DNA from: Mycoplasma sp. CAG:877
GTDB taxonomy: Bacteria; Bacillota_I; Bacilli_A; RF39; UBA660
Length of the DNA stretch: 48,421 nt
Assembly (NCBI GenBank): GCA_000433455.1
Contig: HF992487.1
Coordinates: 1 to 48,421 of the forward strand
Direction: 5' to 3'
Shown here: positions 38,507 to 46,060 of the stretch, piece after piece
Position numbering within the stretch: the first letter of the stretch is position 1
How the letters are laid out: each line of letters opens with the position of its first letter
Notes under the pieces: generated by a model
Database searches by the model: none
What the model was told of the DNA's origin: nothing
The model's input: only the letters and a program-made list of their open reading frames with translations
Program-made: the position numbers and the translations under genes

Positions 38507-39457
38507 TTAGTTTTTATTTTCTCTTTGCTTTATTTTTTCTAGTTGTTCAGCTAATTCTTTTATCTTTCTGAAACGATGATTTAAACCAGACTTAGTAATT
38601 GATTTTCCTGTTTCTAAAGTGATAATTTCACTTAGTTCTTTTAAAGAAGACTCTGGGTATTTCTTACGATAGTCAAAAGCTTGTTTAGTTCGATCATCAA
38701 GAAGCTCATAAGAGTCTGATTCCTCTATAATTTTGATTTGTTCTAATTGTTTTTCAGCTGTTAAAAACACTTTATCCATATTTGCTTGTTCACAATTATT
38801 TAGGCGATTAGTTTGATTTTTCTTTTCACGGTAAATTCTTGCATCTTCAAAGAATAGGACTGCTCTATTGGCACCAAGTATTCTTATATAATCACTTATT
38901 TTTTCTGCTTCTTTTATATATATCATGTAACCTTTTTCACGATTTAGTATTTTGGCGTTTAAATCAAAAATATTTAAGAGTTTTTGAATAAAAACAGCTT
39001 CATTAGGTTTAGATATTAGTAATTCCATATGGTACCTAGAAGTTTTTGGATTATTTATACTACCTGTACAAAGAAAAGTTCCACGAAGGTAAGCTCTTAT
39101 TTCTTCATTGGCACCTACAATGTATGTAGGTGGAGTTTCTAGATAGTTGTTATTGTTATCATAATAGCCAATATCCTTTAAAATTAGATCTACTTTTGAA
39201 TTCGTTGATAAAAGATAAAGATTTTTCTTATTGAAGTTTAAGTTGTCTTTTACTTCAACATTTAATTCTACCTCATATAACTTTTTAAAGAATGAAGTAA
39301 GTCTTTCAATCGTAAACTCATTTTCTGTTGTTAGATACAAAGTATTATTATTTAGATAGGCATTGTTCCTGATAAAACCAGATAGTTCAGCTATCATTTC
39401 TGAGTTTGTGCCTTTTATTTCTGATATTTCTTTTTTTATTTCTATTGTATACGACAT
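38507..39457 (-). CDS. whiA: DNA-binding protein WhiA
   Basis: 316 aa. The N-terminal part is the degenerate LAGLIDADG-type fold (ELSGFIRNNAYLNN, AYLRGTFLCTGSINNPKTSR, YHMELLISKPNEA), the C-terminal part a helix-turn-helix (YPESSLKELSEIITLETGKS, KSGLNHRFRKIKELA). WhiA links cell division and chromosome behaviour in Firmicutes and Actinobacteria. It follows yvcK by 1 nt, the usual order, and is the last gene of the uvrA operon. Confidence 0.94.
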   Translation of the reverse strand: MSYTIEIKKEISEIKGTNSEMIAELSGFIRNNAYLNNNTLYLTTENEFTIERLTSFFKKLYEVELNVEVKDNLNFNKKNLYLLSTNSKVDLILKDIGYYDNNNNYLETPPTYIVGANEEIRAYLRGTFLCTGSINNPKTSRYHMELLISKPNEAVFIQKLLNIFDLNAKILNREKGYMIYIKEAEKISDYIRILGANRAVLFFEDARIYREKKNQTNRLNNCEQANMDKVFLTAEKQLEQIKIIEESDSYELLDDRTKQAFDYRKKYPESSLKELSEIITLETGKSITKSGLNHRFRKIKELAEQLEKIKQRENKN

Positions 39458-39458
39458 A

Positions 39459-40412
39459 TTAATTCCTCATTAAATAGGAGAAGATAAGTGAACTTAGTTT
39501 TAAACTATTGTGTCTTAAAATATTATCTTCAACTATAATTAGGTCATCTTCTATTAATTCTACCCCTAGTTTTTCTATATTCTTATGATCTATTTTTACA
39601 GGTTCTTTTTGCTCTGCTGTTGAATACTTTTCAGCATATTCTTTATTTATTTTTGTGTTACTAGCAATTACAACATCTATTTTTTTTGTTTCTAAATAAC
39701 GATTTAGTAAAGAAACATGGTCACTTACAGTGAAACCATCAGTTTCCCCTGGTTGAGTTACAAAGTTGCATAGATACATTATTGGTGCCTTTGAATGTTT
39801 TAAGGCGTTTTTTACTTCTTTACAAATAATATTTGGAAGAATTGATGTATATAGACTACCCATACTGAATATTATTAAGTCAGCGTTTTCAATAGCTTCT
39901 ATTACTTCTTTTAAAACTTTAGGTTCTTCTTTGTAGTAGATTCTTTCAAATTGACGATGAGATTTTGTTATTTGTTCTTCGCCTTCTACAATGTTTCCAT
40001 CTTTATCTTTTCCCATTAAAGTTAGAGAGGAATCTTCAGAAATTGGTAGTACGGTATGTCTTACGTCTAACAGTTTGCTTAGACTTGCTATTGAGTCTTT
40101 TAGGGAACCAGTAATATCTAACATAGCTGTTAAAATTAAGTTACCTAGGGCATGACCATCTAAATCACTAAAAGTATTAAAACGATACTCCATCATTTTT
40201 TTGATTGGGTCGTCAATACCTGATAGTGATGTGATAACCTTTCTAATATCGCCGACAGCTGGTGTATGAAATTCTTCACGTAATTTTCCAGTTGACCTTC
40301 CATTATCAGAAACAGTTATAACTGCTGTTATATCTACTGGGAAATCTTTTAAACCTCTTAGAAGGTAGGAAAGACCTGTTCCACCACCTAAAACTACAAC
40401 TTTTTTATACAT
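39459..40412 (-). CDS. yvcK: YvcK/CofD-like carbon-metabolism regulator
   Basis: 317 aa from ATG 40412, chosen because AGGTG lies six nt upstream; ATG 40418 and GTG 40421 are nearer that site. VVVLGGGTGLSYLLRGLKDF, AVITVSDNGRSTGKLREEF, PAVGDIRKVITSLSG and FSMGSLYTSILPNII are YvcK signatures. It binds UDP-GlcNAc and tunes gluconeogenesis and cell-wall precursor supply in Bacillus. Overlaps lgt by 8 nt. Confidence 0.94.
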   Translation of the reverse strand: MYKKVVVLGGGTGLSYLLRGLKDFPVDITAVITVSDNGRSTGKLREEFHTPAVGDIRKVITSLSGIDDPIKKMMEYRFNTFSDLDGHALGNLILTAMLDITGSLKDSIASLSKLLDVRHTVLPISEDSSLTLMGKDKDGNIVEGEEQITKSHRQFERIYYKEEPKVLKEVIEAIENADLIIFSMGSLYTSILPNIICKEVKNALKHSKAPIMYLCNFVTQPGETDGFTVSDHVSLLNRYLETKKIDVVIASNTKINKEYAEKYSTAEQKEPVKIDHKNIEKLGVELIEDDLIIVEDNILRHNSLKLSSLIFSYLMRN

Positions 40413-41262
40413 AATCATCACCTACGTTTTCAAAGTAAATTGTCATTTCATCATCATTAGGACTTAAATCCTCAGTGTATAGTCTTTTATCAGTTGGAGT
40501 ACTCTTTATTAGATTATAGAAAAATAAGACGATACCTGTTATGATAAAGACTATTGAAACTACTTGAGCAATTTTTATGGGTCCTAGCATTAGTGAATCT
40601 GTGCGAAGACTTTCTATTAATAAACGACCTAGGCCATACCAAAATAAGTAGAATCCTGTTAATTGTCCTCTTTTTAAATACTTATATTTTCTTATTATTA
40701 GCATCGCTAGAAAACCAGCAAAACACCAAGTTGATTCATAGAAGAAAGTTGGTTGTCTATACTCACCTAAGATGTACATTCCATTAATTATGAAGGTTGG
40801 TATTTGTTGGGCTTTTAATTCTGCATATGTGGTTACTTGACCATAAGCTTCACTATTAAAAAAGTTTCCCCAACGACCAATGGCTTGAGCTATTATTAGG
40901 CCTACAACAATTATATCAAGTAGTTGAAGACTATTTATATTCTTTTTTTTACAGTATATTAAGATAAAAGCTAAGGCTGCAAAAACACCACCATGAATAG
41001 CTAGTCCCCCATTCCAAACTGCTAGTATTTCTATAGGATTAGAAGCATAGTATGGAATATTAAATAGAACATAGTAAACTCTAGCACCTATTAGACCAAT
41101 TATTATAGTATTGAAAATTAAATTTATAAGAAAATCTTCATCTATATTTCTTTTTCTTGCCTCTTTGAAAATAAGTATACTGGCTGTTAATAAACCAAGA
41201 AAAATAAATATTGAATACCAATAAATTTGTATTGGTCCTAGTTCTAACGCTACTCTATCCAT
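40405..41262 (-). CDS. lgt: Prolipoprotein diacylglyceryl transferase
   Basis: 285 aa, seven membrane segments. The signature AQAIGRWGNFFNSEAYG and HGGVFAALAF carrying the active-site region are intact. It moves diacylglycerol from phosphatidylglycerol to the lipobox Cys of lipoproteins. A hydrophilic C-terminal tail (TPTDKRLYTEDLSPNDDE) extends after the last helix. Overlaps yvlD by 8 nt; adjacency to yvcK is conserved in Bacilli. Confidence 0.95.
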   Translation of the reverse strand: MDRVALELGPIQIYWYSIFIFLGLLTASILIFKEARKRNIDEDFLINLIFNTIIIGLIGARVYYVLFNIPYYASNPIEILAVWNGGLAIHGGVFAALAFILIYCKKKNINSLQLLDIIVVGLIIAQAIGRWGNFFNSEAYGQVTTYAELKAQQIPTFIINGMYILGEYRQPTFFYESTWCFAGFLAMLIIRKYKYLKRGQLTGFYLFWYGLGRLLIESLRTDSLMLGPIKIAQVVSIVFIITGIVLFFYNLIKSTPTDKRLYTEDLSPNDDEMTIYFENVGDDYV

Positions 41263-41680
41263 GAATCTTTACCCTCTTTATTATTGATTTTATTATTTCT
41301 TCCATTATAAAATTCATTACTGATAATAATATAGCCATGAAAAATGCTATAAAAATATTTTTCAAATCAAAGTGACTTCCTAAAATCCAGTCGGCTATTT
41401 TTAATATAAATAAATTTATGAATGGATAAAATAATCCTAGTGTTATTCCTATAATTGGAATTGTAATCGTAAAAAGGATTGGTCGTAAAGTTTTATTCAA
41501 TATATAAATTATAAATACTATTAGTGTTGAATAGAGAAAAAAGTGTTGTTTATCTATATAGACACTCTTAAATAATAAACTTACTAGAATAAAGACTATT
41601 ATATATCCAACCATATAGATAAGCCATTCAATAAACTTATTTAATCTTACGACATTTTTTTCTTTAATAACCAGACGCAT
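41255..41680 (-). CDS. yvlD: YvlD-like four-TM membrane protein (phage holin family 4 type)
   Basis: 141 aa with four hydrophobic helices (MVGYIIVFILVSLLF; LYSTLIVFIIYIL; ITIPIIGITLGLFYPFINLF; IFIAFFMAILLSVM). LNKTLRPILFTITIPIIGIT matches the N-K-x-x-K/R-P-x-L pattern of the YvlD/4-TMS family. The usual neighbours (uvrA, lgt) agree. Function is not established; membrane or envelope stress is suggested in Bacillus. Confidence 0.8.
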   Translation of the reverse strand: MRLVIKEKNVVRLNKFIEWLIYMVGYIIVFILVSLLFKSVYIDKQHFFLYSTLIVFIIYILNKTLRPILFTITIPIIGITLGLFYPFINLFILKIADWILGSHFDLKNIFIAFFMAILLSVMNFIMEEIIKSIIKRVKIHG

Positions 41681-41684
41681 TTTA

Positions 41685-44504
41685 TCACCTCTGTAACATT
41701 TTTTTTAGGAATTGCCCAGTATAAGATCCTTTTGCTTTAGATACCTCTTCTGGTGTACCAACTGCAACAATAGTACCACCTTCATCTCCACCTTCTGGGC
41801 CTAAGTCAATTATGTAATCAGCAACTTTTATAACATCTAAGTTGTGTTCGATAACTACTACTGTATCTTTATTATCTACTATTTTCTGTAAAATTGCAAG
41901 TAAACGCTTAATATCATCTGAGTGTAGACCTGTTGTTGGCTCATCTAAGACAAATAGGGTTTTTCCCGTAGCTTTCTTTTGTAATTCTTTAGCTAATTTT
42001 ACACGTTCTGCTTCACCACCGGATAAAGTCGGAGCACTTTGTCCTAGTTTTATATATCCTAGCCCAACATCCTCTAATACTTGAAGTTTATTTTTTATTT
42101 TTGGAACATTATCAAAGAACTTTAAAGCCTCAGTTACGCGCATGTCTAAAACTTCAGCAATATTTTTATTTTTATATTTTATGTTTAGAGTTTCCCTGTT
42201 ATACCTTGTACCATGACAAACTTCACATGGTACATAAACATCTGGTAAGAAATGCATTTCTATTTTCTTAACACCATCGCCACGGCAAGCTTCACAACGC
42301 CCACCTTTTACATTAAATGAGAAACGATTCTTTTCGAATCCATACAACTTAGCTTCTTTAGTAGTTGTGAACAAAGTTCTTATATCGTCAAAAACACCCG
42401 TATAAGTTGCGGGATTAGAACGTGGTGTTCTACCAATAGGGTTTTGGGATATAGCTACCAATTTATCTATATTTTCTAAACCTAGTATTTTTTTATAACT
42501 ACCGGGTTTTTCTTTTGAATTATATAATTTGCCAGCAACGGCTTTACATAATATTTCATTTATTAAAGTTGATTTACCAGAACCAGAAACACCAGTTATA
42601 CATGTTAGGGTTCCAAGAGGAATGTCAACATCGATATCTTTTAAATTATGCTCAGTTGCTCCTTTTATTTTTAAATATTTTCCGGTTCCTTTTCTTCTTC
42701 TTTCAGGAATTTCAATACATTTTTTGCCAGATAAGTACTGCCCAGTGATACTATTTTCATTAGCCATTACCTCTTCTGGAGTACCTGCTGCTATGACACG
42801 GCCACCGGCATCTCCAGCACCTGGGCCAATATCAACAAGATAATCACTTGCTAACATGGTATCAGTATCATGTTCTACTACTATTAAAGTATTTCCTAAA
42901 TCACGCATTTCCTTCATTGAGTTAATTAACTTTTCATTATCTCTTTGATGTAGTCCAATACTTGGTTCATCTAAAACGTATAAAACACCAGTTAAATGAG
43001 AACCTATTTGAGTAGCAAGACGAATACGTTGAGCTTCACCACCAGATAAAGTTCCGGCACTTCTACTTAGAGTTAGGTAACCTAGTCCAACATTTGATAA
43101 GAATGATAATCTTTCTGTTATTTCTTTTAAAACTAAGTTAGCAATTTGTTTCTTTTCTTCTGATAGTTCTAAGTTCTTATACATTTCTAGTAATTGTTTA
43201 ATACTCATGCAAGTAACTTCATAGATGTTTTTACCAGCTATTTTTACTGATAAAACGTCATCTTTTAATCTAGCACCATGACAAGTATCACATTCATATT
43301 CTACCATATAGTTTTCTAGCCATTCTCTAATCCAAGAAGATGATGTTTCCATGTAACGTCTTTGAAGATTATTAATTATTCCTTCATAATAATCCATAGA
43401 ATTCATTATATTTCCAGACTTAGTAGAATAATTAAATCTAATTGGTTCATTTGTTCCATATAAAACTATTTCTTGTTCTGCTTTTGATAGTTTTTTGAAT
43501 GGCTTATCCATATCAATTTTATAATGTTTACAAACACACTCTAATTTTTTATAGTAGATACCGTCTTGGTCATCACTAAGAGTTTTTATACAACCTTCAT
43601 TGATACTTAGTGTTTTGTCTGGAATAACTAAGTCAACATCAATTTGAAGTTTTATTCCTAAACCTTTACAATCAGGGCAGGCACCATAAGGGGCATTAAA
43701 ACTAAATAGTCTTGGCTCTAATTCTGGTAGAGAAAATTCACAATGTGGACAAGCAAATTGTTCAGAAAAGACTAATTCTTTAGCATTTTCTCCTAGTATT
43801 TGAACAACTGCTTTTCCCTTAGCTAGTTTAGTTGCTATTTCTAGAGCTTCAAATACTCTACTTCTTGAATCTTCTTTTAATACTATTCTATCTACAATAA
43901 CATCGATGAAGTCTTTTTTATTTTTTTCTAGTTCTATATTTTCGCTTAAGTCTAACATTTCACCATTAACTCGAACTCTTACAAACCCATCTTTACGTAA
44001 TTTTTCAAAAAGGTCTTTATGACTTCCTTTTTCTCCATGAACAACCGGAGCCATAATTATTATTCTAGTGTCTTCTTTGTACTCTAAAACCTTGTTTGTC
44101 ATTTCTTCAATACTTTGAGAAGTTATTGGTATGTTGTGTGTTGGACAATATGGTACACCTACACGAGCATATAAAAGTCGTAAATAGTCATAAATTTCAG
44201 TTACTGTTCCAACAGTCGATCTTGGATTGTTAGAAGTTGTTTTTTGGTCAATACTGATGGCAGGAGACAATCCTTCAATACTATCAACATCTGGTTTTTC
44301 TGAATTACCCAAAAATTGTCTAGCGTAAGCTGATAGACTTTCAACATAGCGACGTTGACCTTCGGCATAAATTGTATCAAAAGCTAAACTACTCTTTCCA
44401 GAACCTGATAGACCGGTCATAACAATAAGTTTATTTTTTGGTAGTTCAATATCTATATTCTTTAAATTATTTTCTCTTGCACCTTTTACTATAATTTTAT
44501 CCAT
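41685..44504 (-). CDS. uvrA: UvrABC system protein A
   Basis: 939 aa from ATG 44504 (MDKIIVKGARENNLKNID), chosen because AGGTGA lies 5 nt upstream; the first in-frame ATG at 44522 is fused to the -10 box. Two ABC ATPase halves: Walker A TGLSGSGKSSLAFD and TGVSGSGKSTLINE; signatures LSGGEAQRIRLAT and LSGGEAERVKLAK. Zinc-binding pairs CPHC..CPDC and CEAC..CEVC are intact. It finds bulky DNA damage and loads UvrB in nucleotide-excision repair. First gene of the operon with yvlD, lgt, yvcK and whiA; uvrB is 1.6 kb upstream. Confidence 0.97.
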   Translation of the reverse strand: MDKIIVKGARENNLKNIDIELPKNKLIVMTGLSGSGKSSLAFDTIYAEGQRRYVESLSAYARQFLGNSEKPDVDSIEGLSPAISIDQKTTSNNPRSTVGTVTEIYDYLRLLYARVGVPYCPTHNIPITSQSIEEMTNKVLEYKEDTRIIIMAPVVHGEKGSHKDLFEKLRKDGFVRVRVNGEMLDLSENIELEKNKKDFIDVIVDRIVLKEDSRSRVFEALEIATKLAKGKAVVQILGENAKELVFSEQFACPHCEFSLPELEPRLFSFNAPYGACPDCKGLGIKLQIDVDLVIPDKTLSINEGCIKTLSDDQDGIYYKKLECVCKHYKIDMDKPFKKLSKAEQEIVLYGTNEPIRFNYSTKSGNIMNSMDYYEGIINNLQRRYMETSSSWIREWLENYMVEYECDTCHGARLKDDVLSVKIAGKNIYEVTCMSIKQLLEMYKNLELSEEKKQIANLVLKEITERLSFLSNVGLGYLTLSRSAGTLSGGEAQRIRLATQIGSHLTGVLYVLDEPSIGLHQRDNEKLINSMKEMRDLGNTLIVVEHDTDTMLASDYLVDIGPGAGDAGGRVIAAGTPEEVMANENSITGQYLSGKKCIEIPERRRKGTGKYLKIKGATEHNLKDIDVDIPLGTLTCITGVSGSGKSTLINEILCKAVAGKLYNSKEKPGSYKKILGLENIDKLVAISQNPIGRTPRSNPATYTGVFDDIRTLFTTTKEAKLYGFEKNRFSFNVKGGRCEACRGDGVKKIEMHFLPDVYVPCEVCHGTRYNRETLNIKYKNKNIAEVLDMRVTEALKFFDNVPKIKNKLQVLEDVGLGYIKLGQSAPTLSGGEAERVKLAKELQKKATGKTLFVLDEPTTGLHSDDIKRLLAILQKIVDNKDTVVVIEHNLDVIKVADYIIDLGPEGGDEGGTIVAVGTPEEVSKAKGSYTGQFLKKMLQR

Positions 44505-44522
44505 GTAAATCACCTGAGACAT

Positions 44523-44531
44523 ATTATAACA
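44523..44531 (-). promoter_or_regulatory. Extended -10 promoter of uvrA
   Basis: TGTTATAAT (44531-44523) lies 18 nt before the uvrA ATG, giving a very short leader that just holds the ribosome-binding site. No SOS box is seen. Confidence 0.6.
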
Positions 44532-44635
44532 TATTTTTTTTAATATAATTTAACAATTTATGGAAATTATAAATTACTAATTTTTTGTCACTAAAATTAA
44601 TTTTTTAGTATTTATTTTGACATTGTAAAAGAGGT

Positions 44636-44686
44636 TTTCCCACAGTATTTGTGGATATTTTATTTTAATGTTTTTCTTTTTCCACA
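44636..44686 (+). other. Cluster of three DnaA-box-like sites
   Basis: TTTCCCACA (44636-44644), ATATCCACA on the minus strand (44658-44650) and TTTTCCACA (44678-44686) match TTATCCACA at 7, 8 and 8 of 9 positions within 51 bp of AT-rich intergenic DNA. The first two also form a CCACA/TGTGG hairpin. The remaining 44532-44635 shows nothing else. Confidence 0.4.
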
Positions 44687-44695
44687 ATAATTGTT

Positions 44696-44720
44696 AAAAA
44701 AAAAGAAGATTAATCTTCTT
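44696..44720 (-). terminator. Terminator of the WXG100 operon
   Basis: Stem AAGAAGA / TCTTCTT with a 4-nt TTAA loop followed by T9 on the minus strand. Confidence 0.88.
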
Positions 44721-45018
44721 ATAGTTCAGCAATTGTATTACTTACAGCAGCATCTTGTGCTTCGTTAGCAGCAGTTACAGCATATATATGTTCCTTCATC
44801 GCTACTACATTGTTATAGAAAGTCTCATAATTTTTTCTTATTTCTTGATAACGACTTCTTGCACCTTCGGCACCTTGACTTTGCCAAGCATCATTGTATA
44901 AAGTATTCATTACTTGATCAATATTATCAAAAATTCCCATAATATTATCAGCATTAGTTTTTACTTGGTCTGCGGAAGTTCTTGCTCCTTCATAATCCTT
45001 TTGTTCAAACTCGTTCAT
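44719..45018 (-). CDS. WXG100-like secreted protein, second of pair
   Basis: 99 aa, all-helical, no signal peptide. The turn expected to be WxG reads WQSQGAEGA (W45), so Trp is kept and Gly displaced. Residues before it (TNADNIMGIFDNIDQVMNTL) and after it (ARSRYQEIRKNYETFYNNVV) form the usual hairpin. It is probably a substrate or partner of a type VII secretion system. It lies 8 nt after the first WXG100 gene and ends at a terminator. No EssC/EccC ATPase or membrane component is in the window. Confidence 0.8.
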   Translation of the reverse strand: MNEFEQKDYEGARTSADQVKTNADNIMGIFDNIDQVMNTLYNDAWQSQGAEGARSRYQEIRKNYETFYNNVVAMKEHIYAVTAANEAQDAAVSNTIAEL

Positions 45019-45026
45019 AATACCTC

Positions 45027-45326
45027 CTAATTAAATAACCCAGATGCTCTAGCAATATTTTCTTCTTCTGTTTGATCGAATTTTCTTGCTCCTGCAGTTA
45101 TTCTTTCTCCTAATTCATTTAATAATTCTTGGAAACTTCTCAAATTACTCAATTGTTGGTCAAATGCAGTTTTAAACTCACTTGCTGCAGGACCTCTCCA
45201 AATCATCATTAATCCTTCAACATTTGAATTTAAATTACTAATTTGATTTTCTAATTCTTGAGCTGATGAAATAGTATTCATTCCTTGAGCATTCATAGTT
45301 CCAGAATCTACATGTAATCCTGACAT
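45027..45326 (-). CDS. WXG100 family protein (ESAT-6-like), first of pair
   Basis: 99 aa helical hairpin with a canonical WRG (W43-G45) between AQELENQISNLNSNVEG and FKTAFDQQLSNLRSFQELLN. No signal peptide. The C-terminal FDQTEEENIARASG carries an acidic cluster like the export signals of Firmicutes WXG100 proteins. The pair should form a heterodimer exported by a type VII (Ess-like) machine encoded elsewhere. AAGGAGG lies upstream. Located between uvrA and a plus-strand unknown gene. Confidence 0.85.
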   Translation of the reverse strand: MSGLHVDSGTMNAQGMNTISSAQELENQISNLNSNVEGLMMIWRGPAASEFKTAFDQQLSNLRSFQELLNELGERITAGARKFDQTEEENIARASGLFN

Positions 45327-45351
45327 TTTATTCCTCCTTTATCTTATTTAC

Positions 45352-45360
45352 AATATAACA
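45352..45360 (-). promoter_or_regulatory. Extended -10 promoter of the WXG100 pair
   Basis: TGTTATATT (45360-45352) on the minus strand, 25 nt before the first WXG100 start. Confidence 0.5.
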
Positions 45361-45503
45361 TATCTTAGTAGCTTTTAATAGATTTTTAGATATGATTTTA
45401 CATAAGTTGGCAATATTATTTTATAATTCTGATATTTTAGAGAGAACTTTAACTTTTATTTTTTATGTAGTTAGTATATAATTCTAATATAGGATGGGAT
45501 ATT

Positions 45504-46031
45504 ATGAATAAAAAGGTAAAAGTTGCTGTTGAAATTGCAAAAAGATTCAATTCTAAGGCACAGGCCATGAAATTGGAGGTACCAATACTTGATGGTCTTA
45601 AAGAAGTTTTTTCTTCAAATGAAAAGATCGTTTTTGCCGTTGGTGATGATTATTTTTTAGAACAATTTATTACTGATGGAGTTTTAAATCAGGATGAGTC
45701 TTTTGAAGAGAGGGTTAATAAAAATGTTACTGATATTAAAAAAGTATTAGTTAATAATAGTATTAGTGATGCTGATGATAACTTTCAAGATTTGGGTAAT
45801 TTTACTAATGGGATTTTTAATTTTAGAGTTTATTTGCAATATGTAGCAAGAGAGAAGAAGCCAATATGTCAAGCTACTGCTTATTTTTTAGATCCAAAAA
45901 GCAATTTTTTTTATCAACTTAATTTAAGTATGATAGTTACTGATGGTAATACTGTTGAAGATATATTTCAGGTCTTAAAAGAGAAAATTGTTTTAATATT
46001 AAAAGGTGTTAAATATAGAGAAAGTGTTTAA
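45504..46031 (+). CDS. Hypothetical protein, 175 aa
   Basis: Not recognised. Cytosolic by appearance (no signal peptide or membrane helix). The first 50 residues are helical and mixed-charge (MNKKVKVAVEIAKRFNSKAQ), then acidic loops (GVLNQDESFEERVNKN, ISDADDNFQDLG), then beta-like strands (GIFNFRVYLQYVAREKKPI, FFYQLNLSMIVTDG) and a C-terminal helix (DIFQVLKEKIVLILKG). GGATGGGAT lies before the ATG. It is divergent from the WXG100 pair and convergent with uvrB. A chaperone or immunity role for type VII substrates would be guesswork from position only. Confidence 0.6.
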   Translation: MNKKVKVAVEIAKRFNSKAQAMKLEVPILDGLKEVFSSNEKIVFAVGDDYFLEQFITDGVLNQDESFEERVNKNVTDIKKVLVNNSISDADDNFQDLGNFTNGIFNFRVYLQYVAREKKPICQATAYFLDPKSNFFYQLNLSMIVTDGNTVEDIFQVLKEKIVLILKGVKYRESV

Positions 46032-46050
46032 AAAAGCAAACACTTTTTTT
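46021..46050 (+). terminator. Terminator of the unknown gene before uvrB
   Basis: Stem AAAGTGTTT / AAACACTTT with an 8-nt loop followed by a T-tract. Confidence 0.85.
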
Positions 46051-46059
46051 GTGCTTGCT
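46029..46059 (-). terminator. Terminator of uvrB, overlapping the opposite one
   Basis: Minus-strand stem AGCAAGCAC / GTGTTTGCT (one mismatch, A7 loop) followed by T6. It shares the AAACAC segment with the plus-strand terminator, so the two hairpins are mutually exclusive in DNA but used by different transcripts. Confidence 0.75.
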
Positions 46060-46060
46060 A

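Noticed and set aside
44636..44686. An origin of replication
   Set aside because: DnaA-box-like sites are present, but dnaA, dnaN, rpmH and AT-rich unwinding repeats are not, and only three imperfect boxes are seen.
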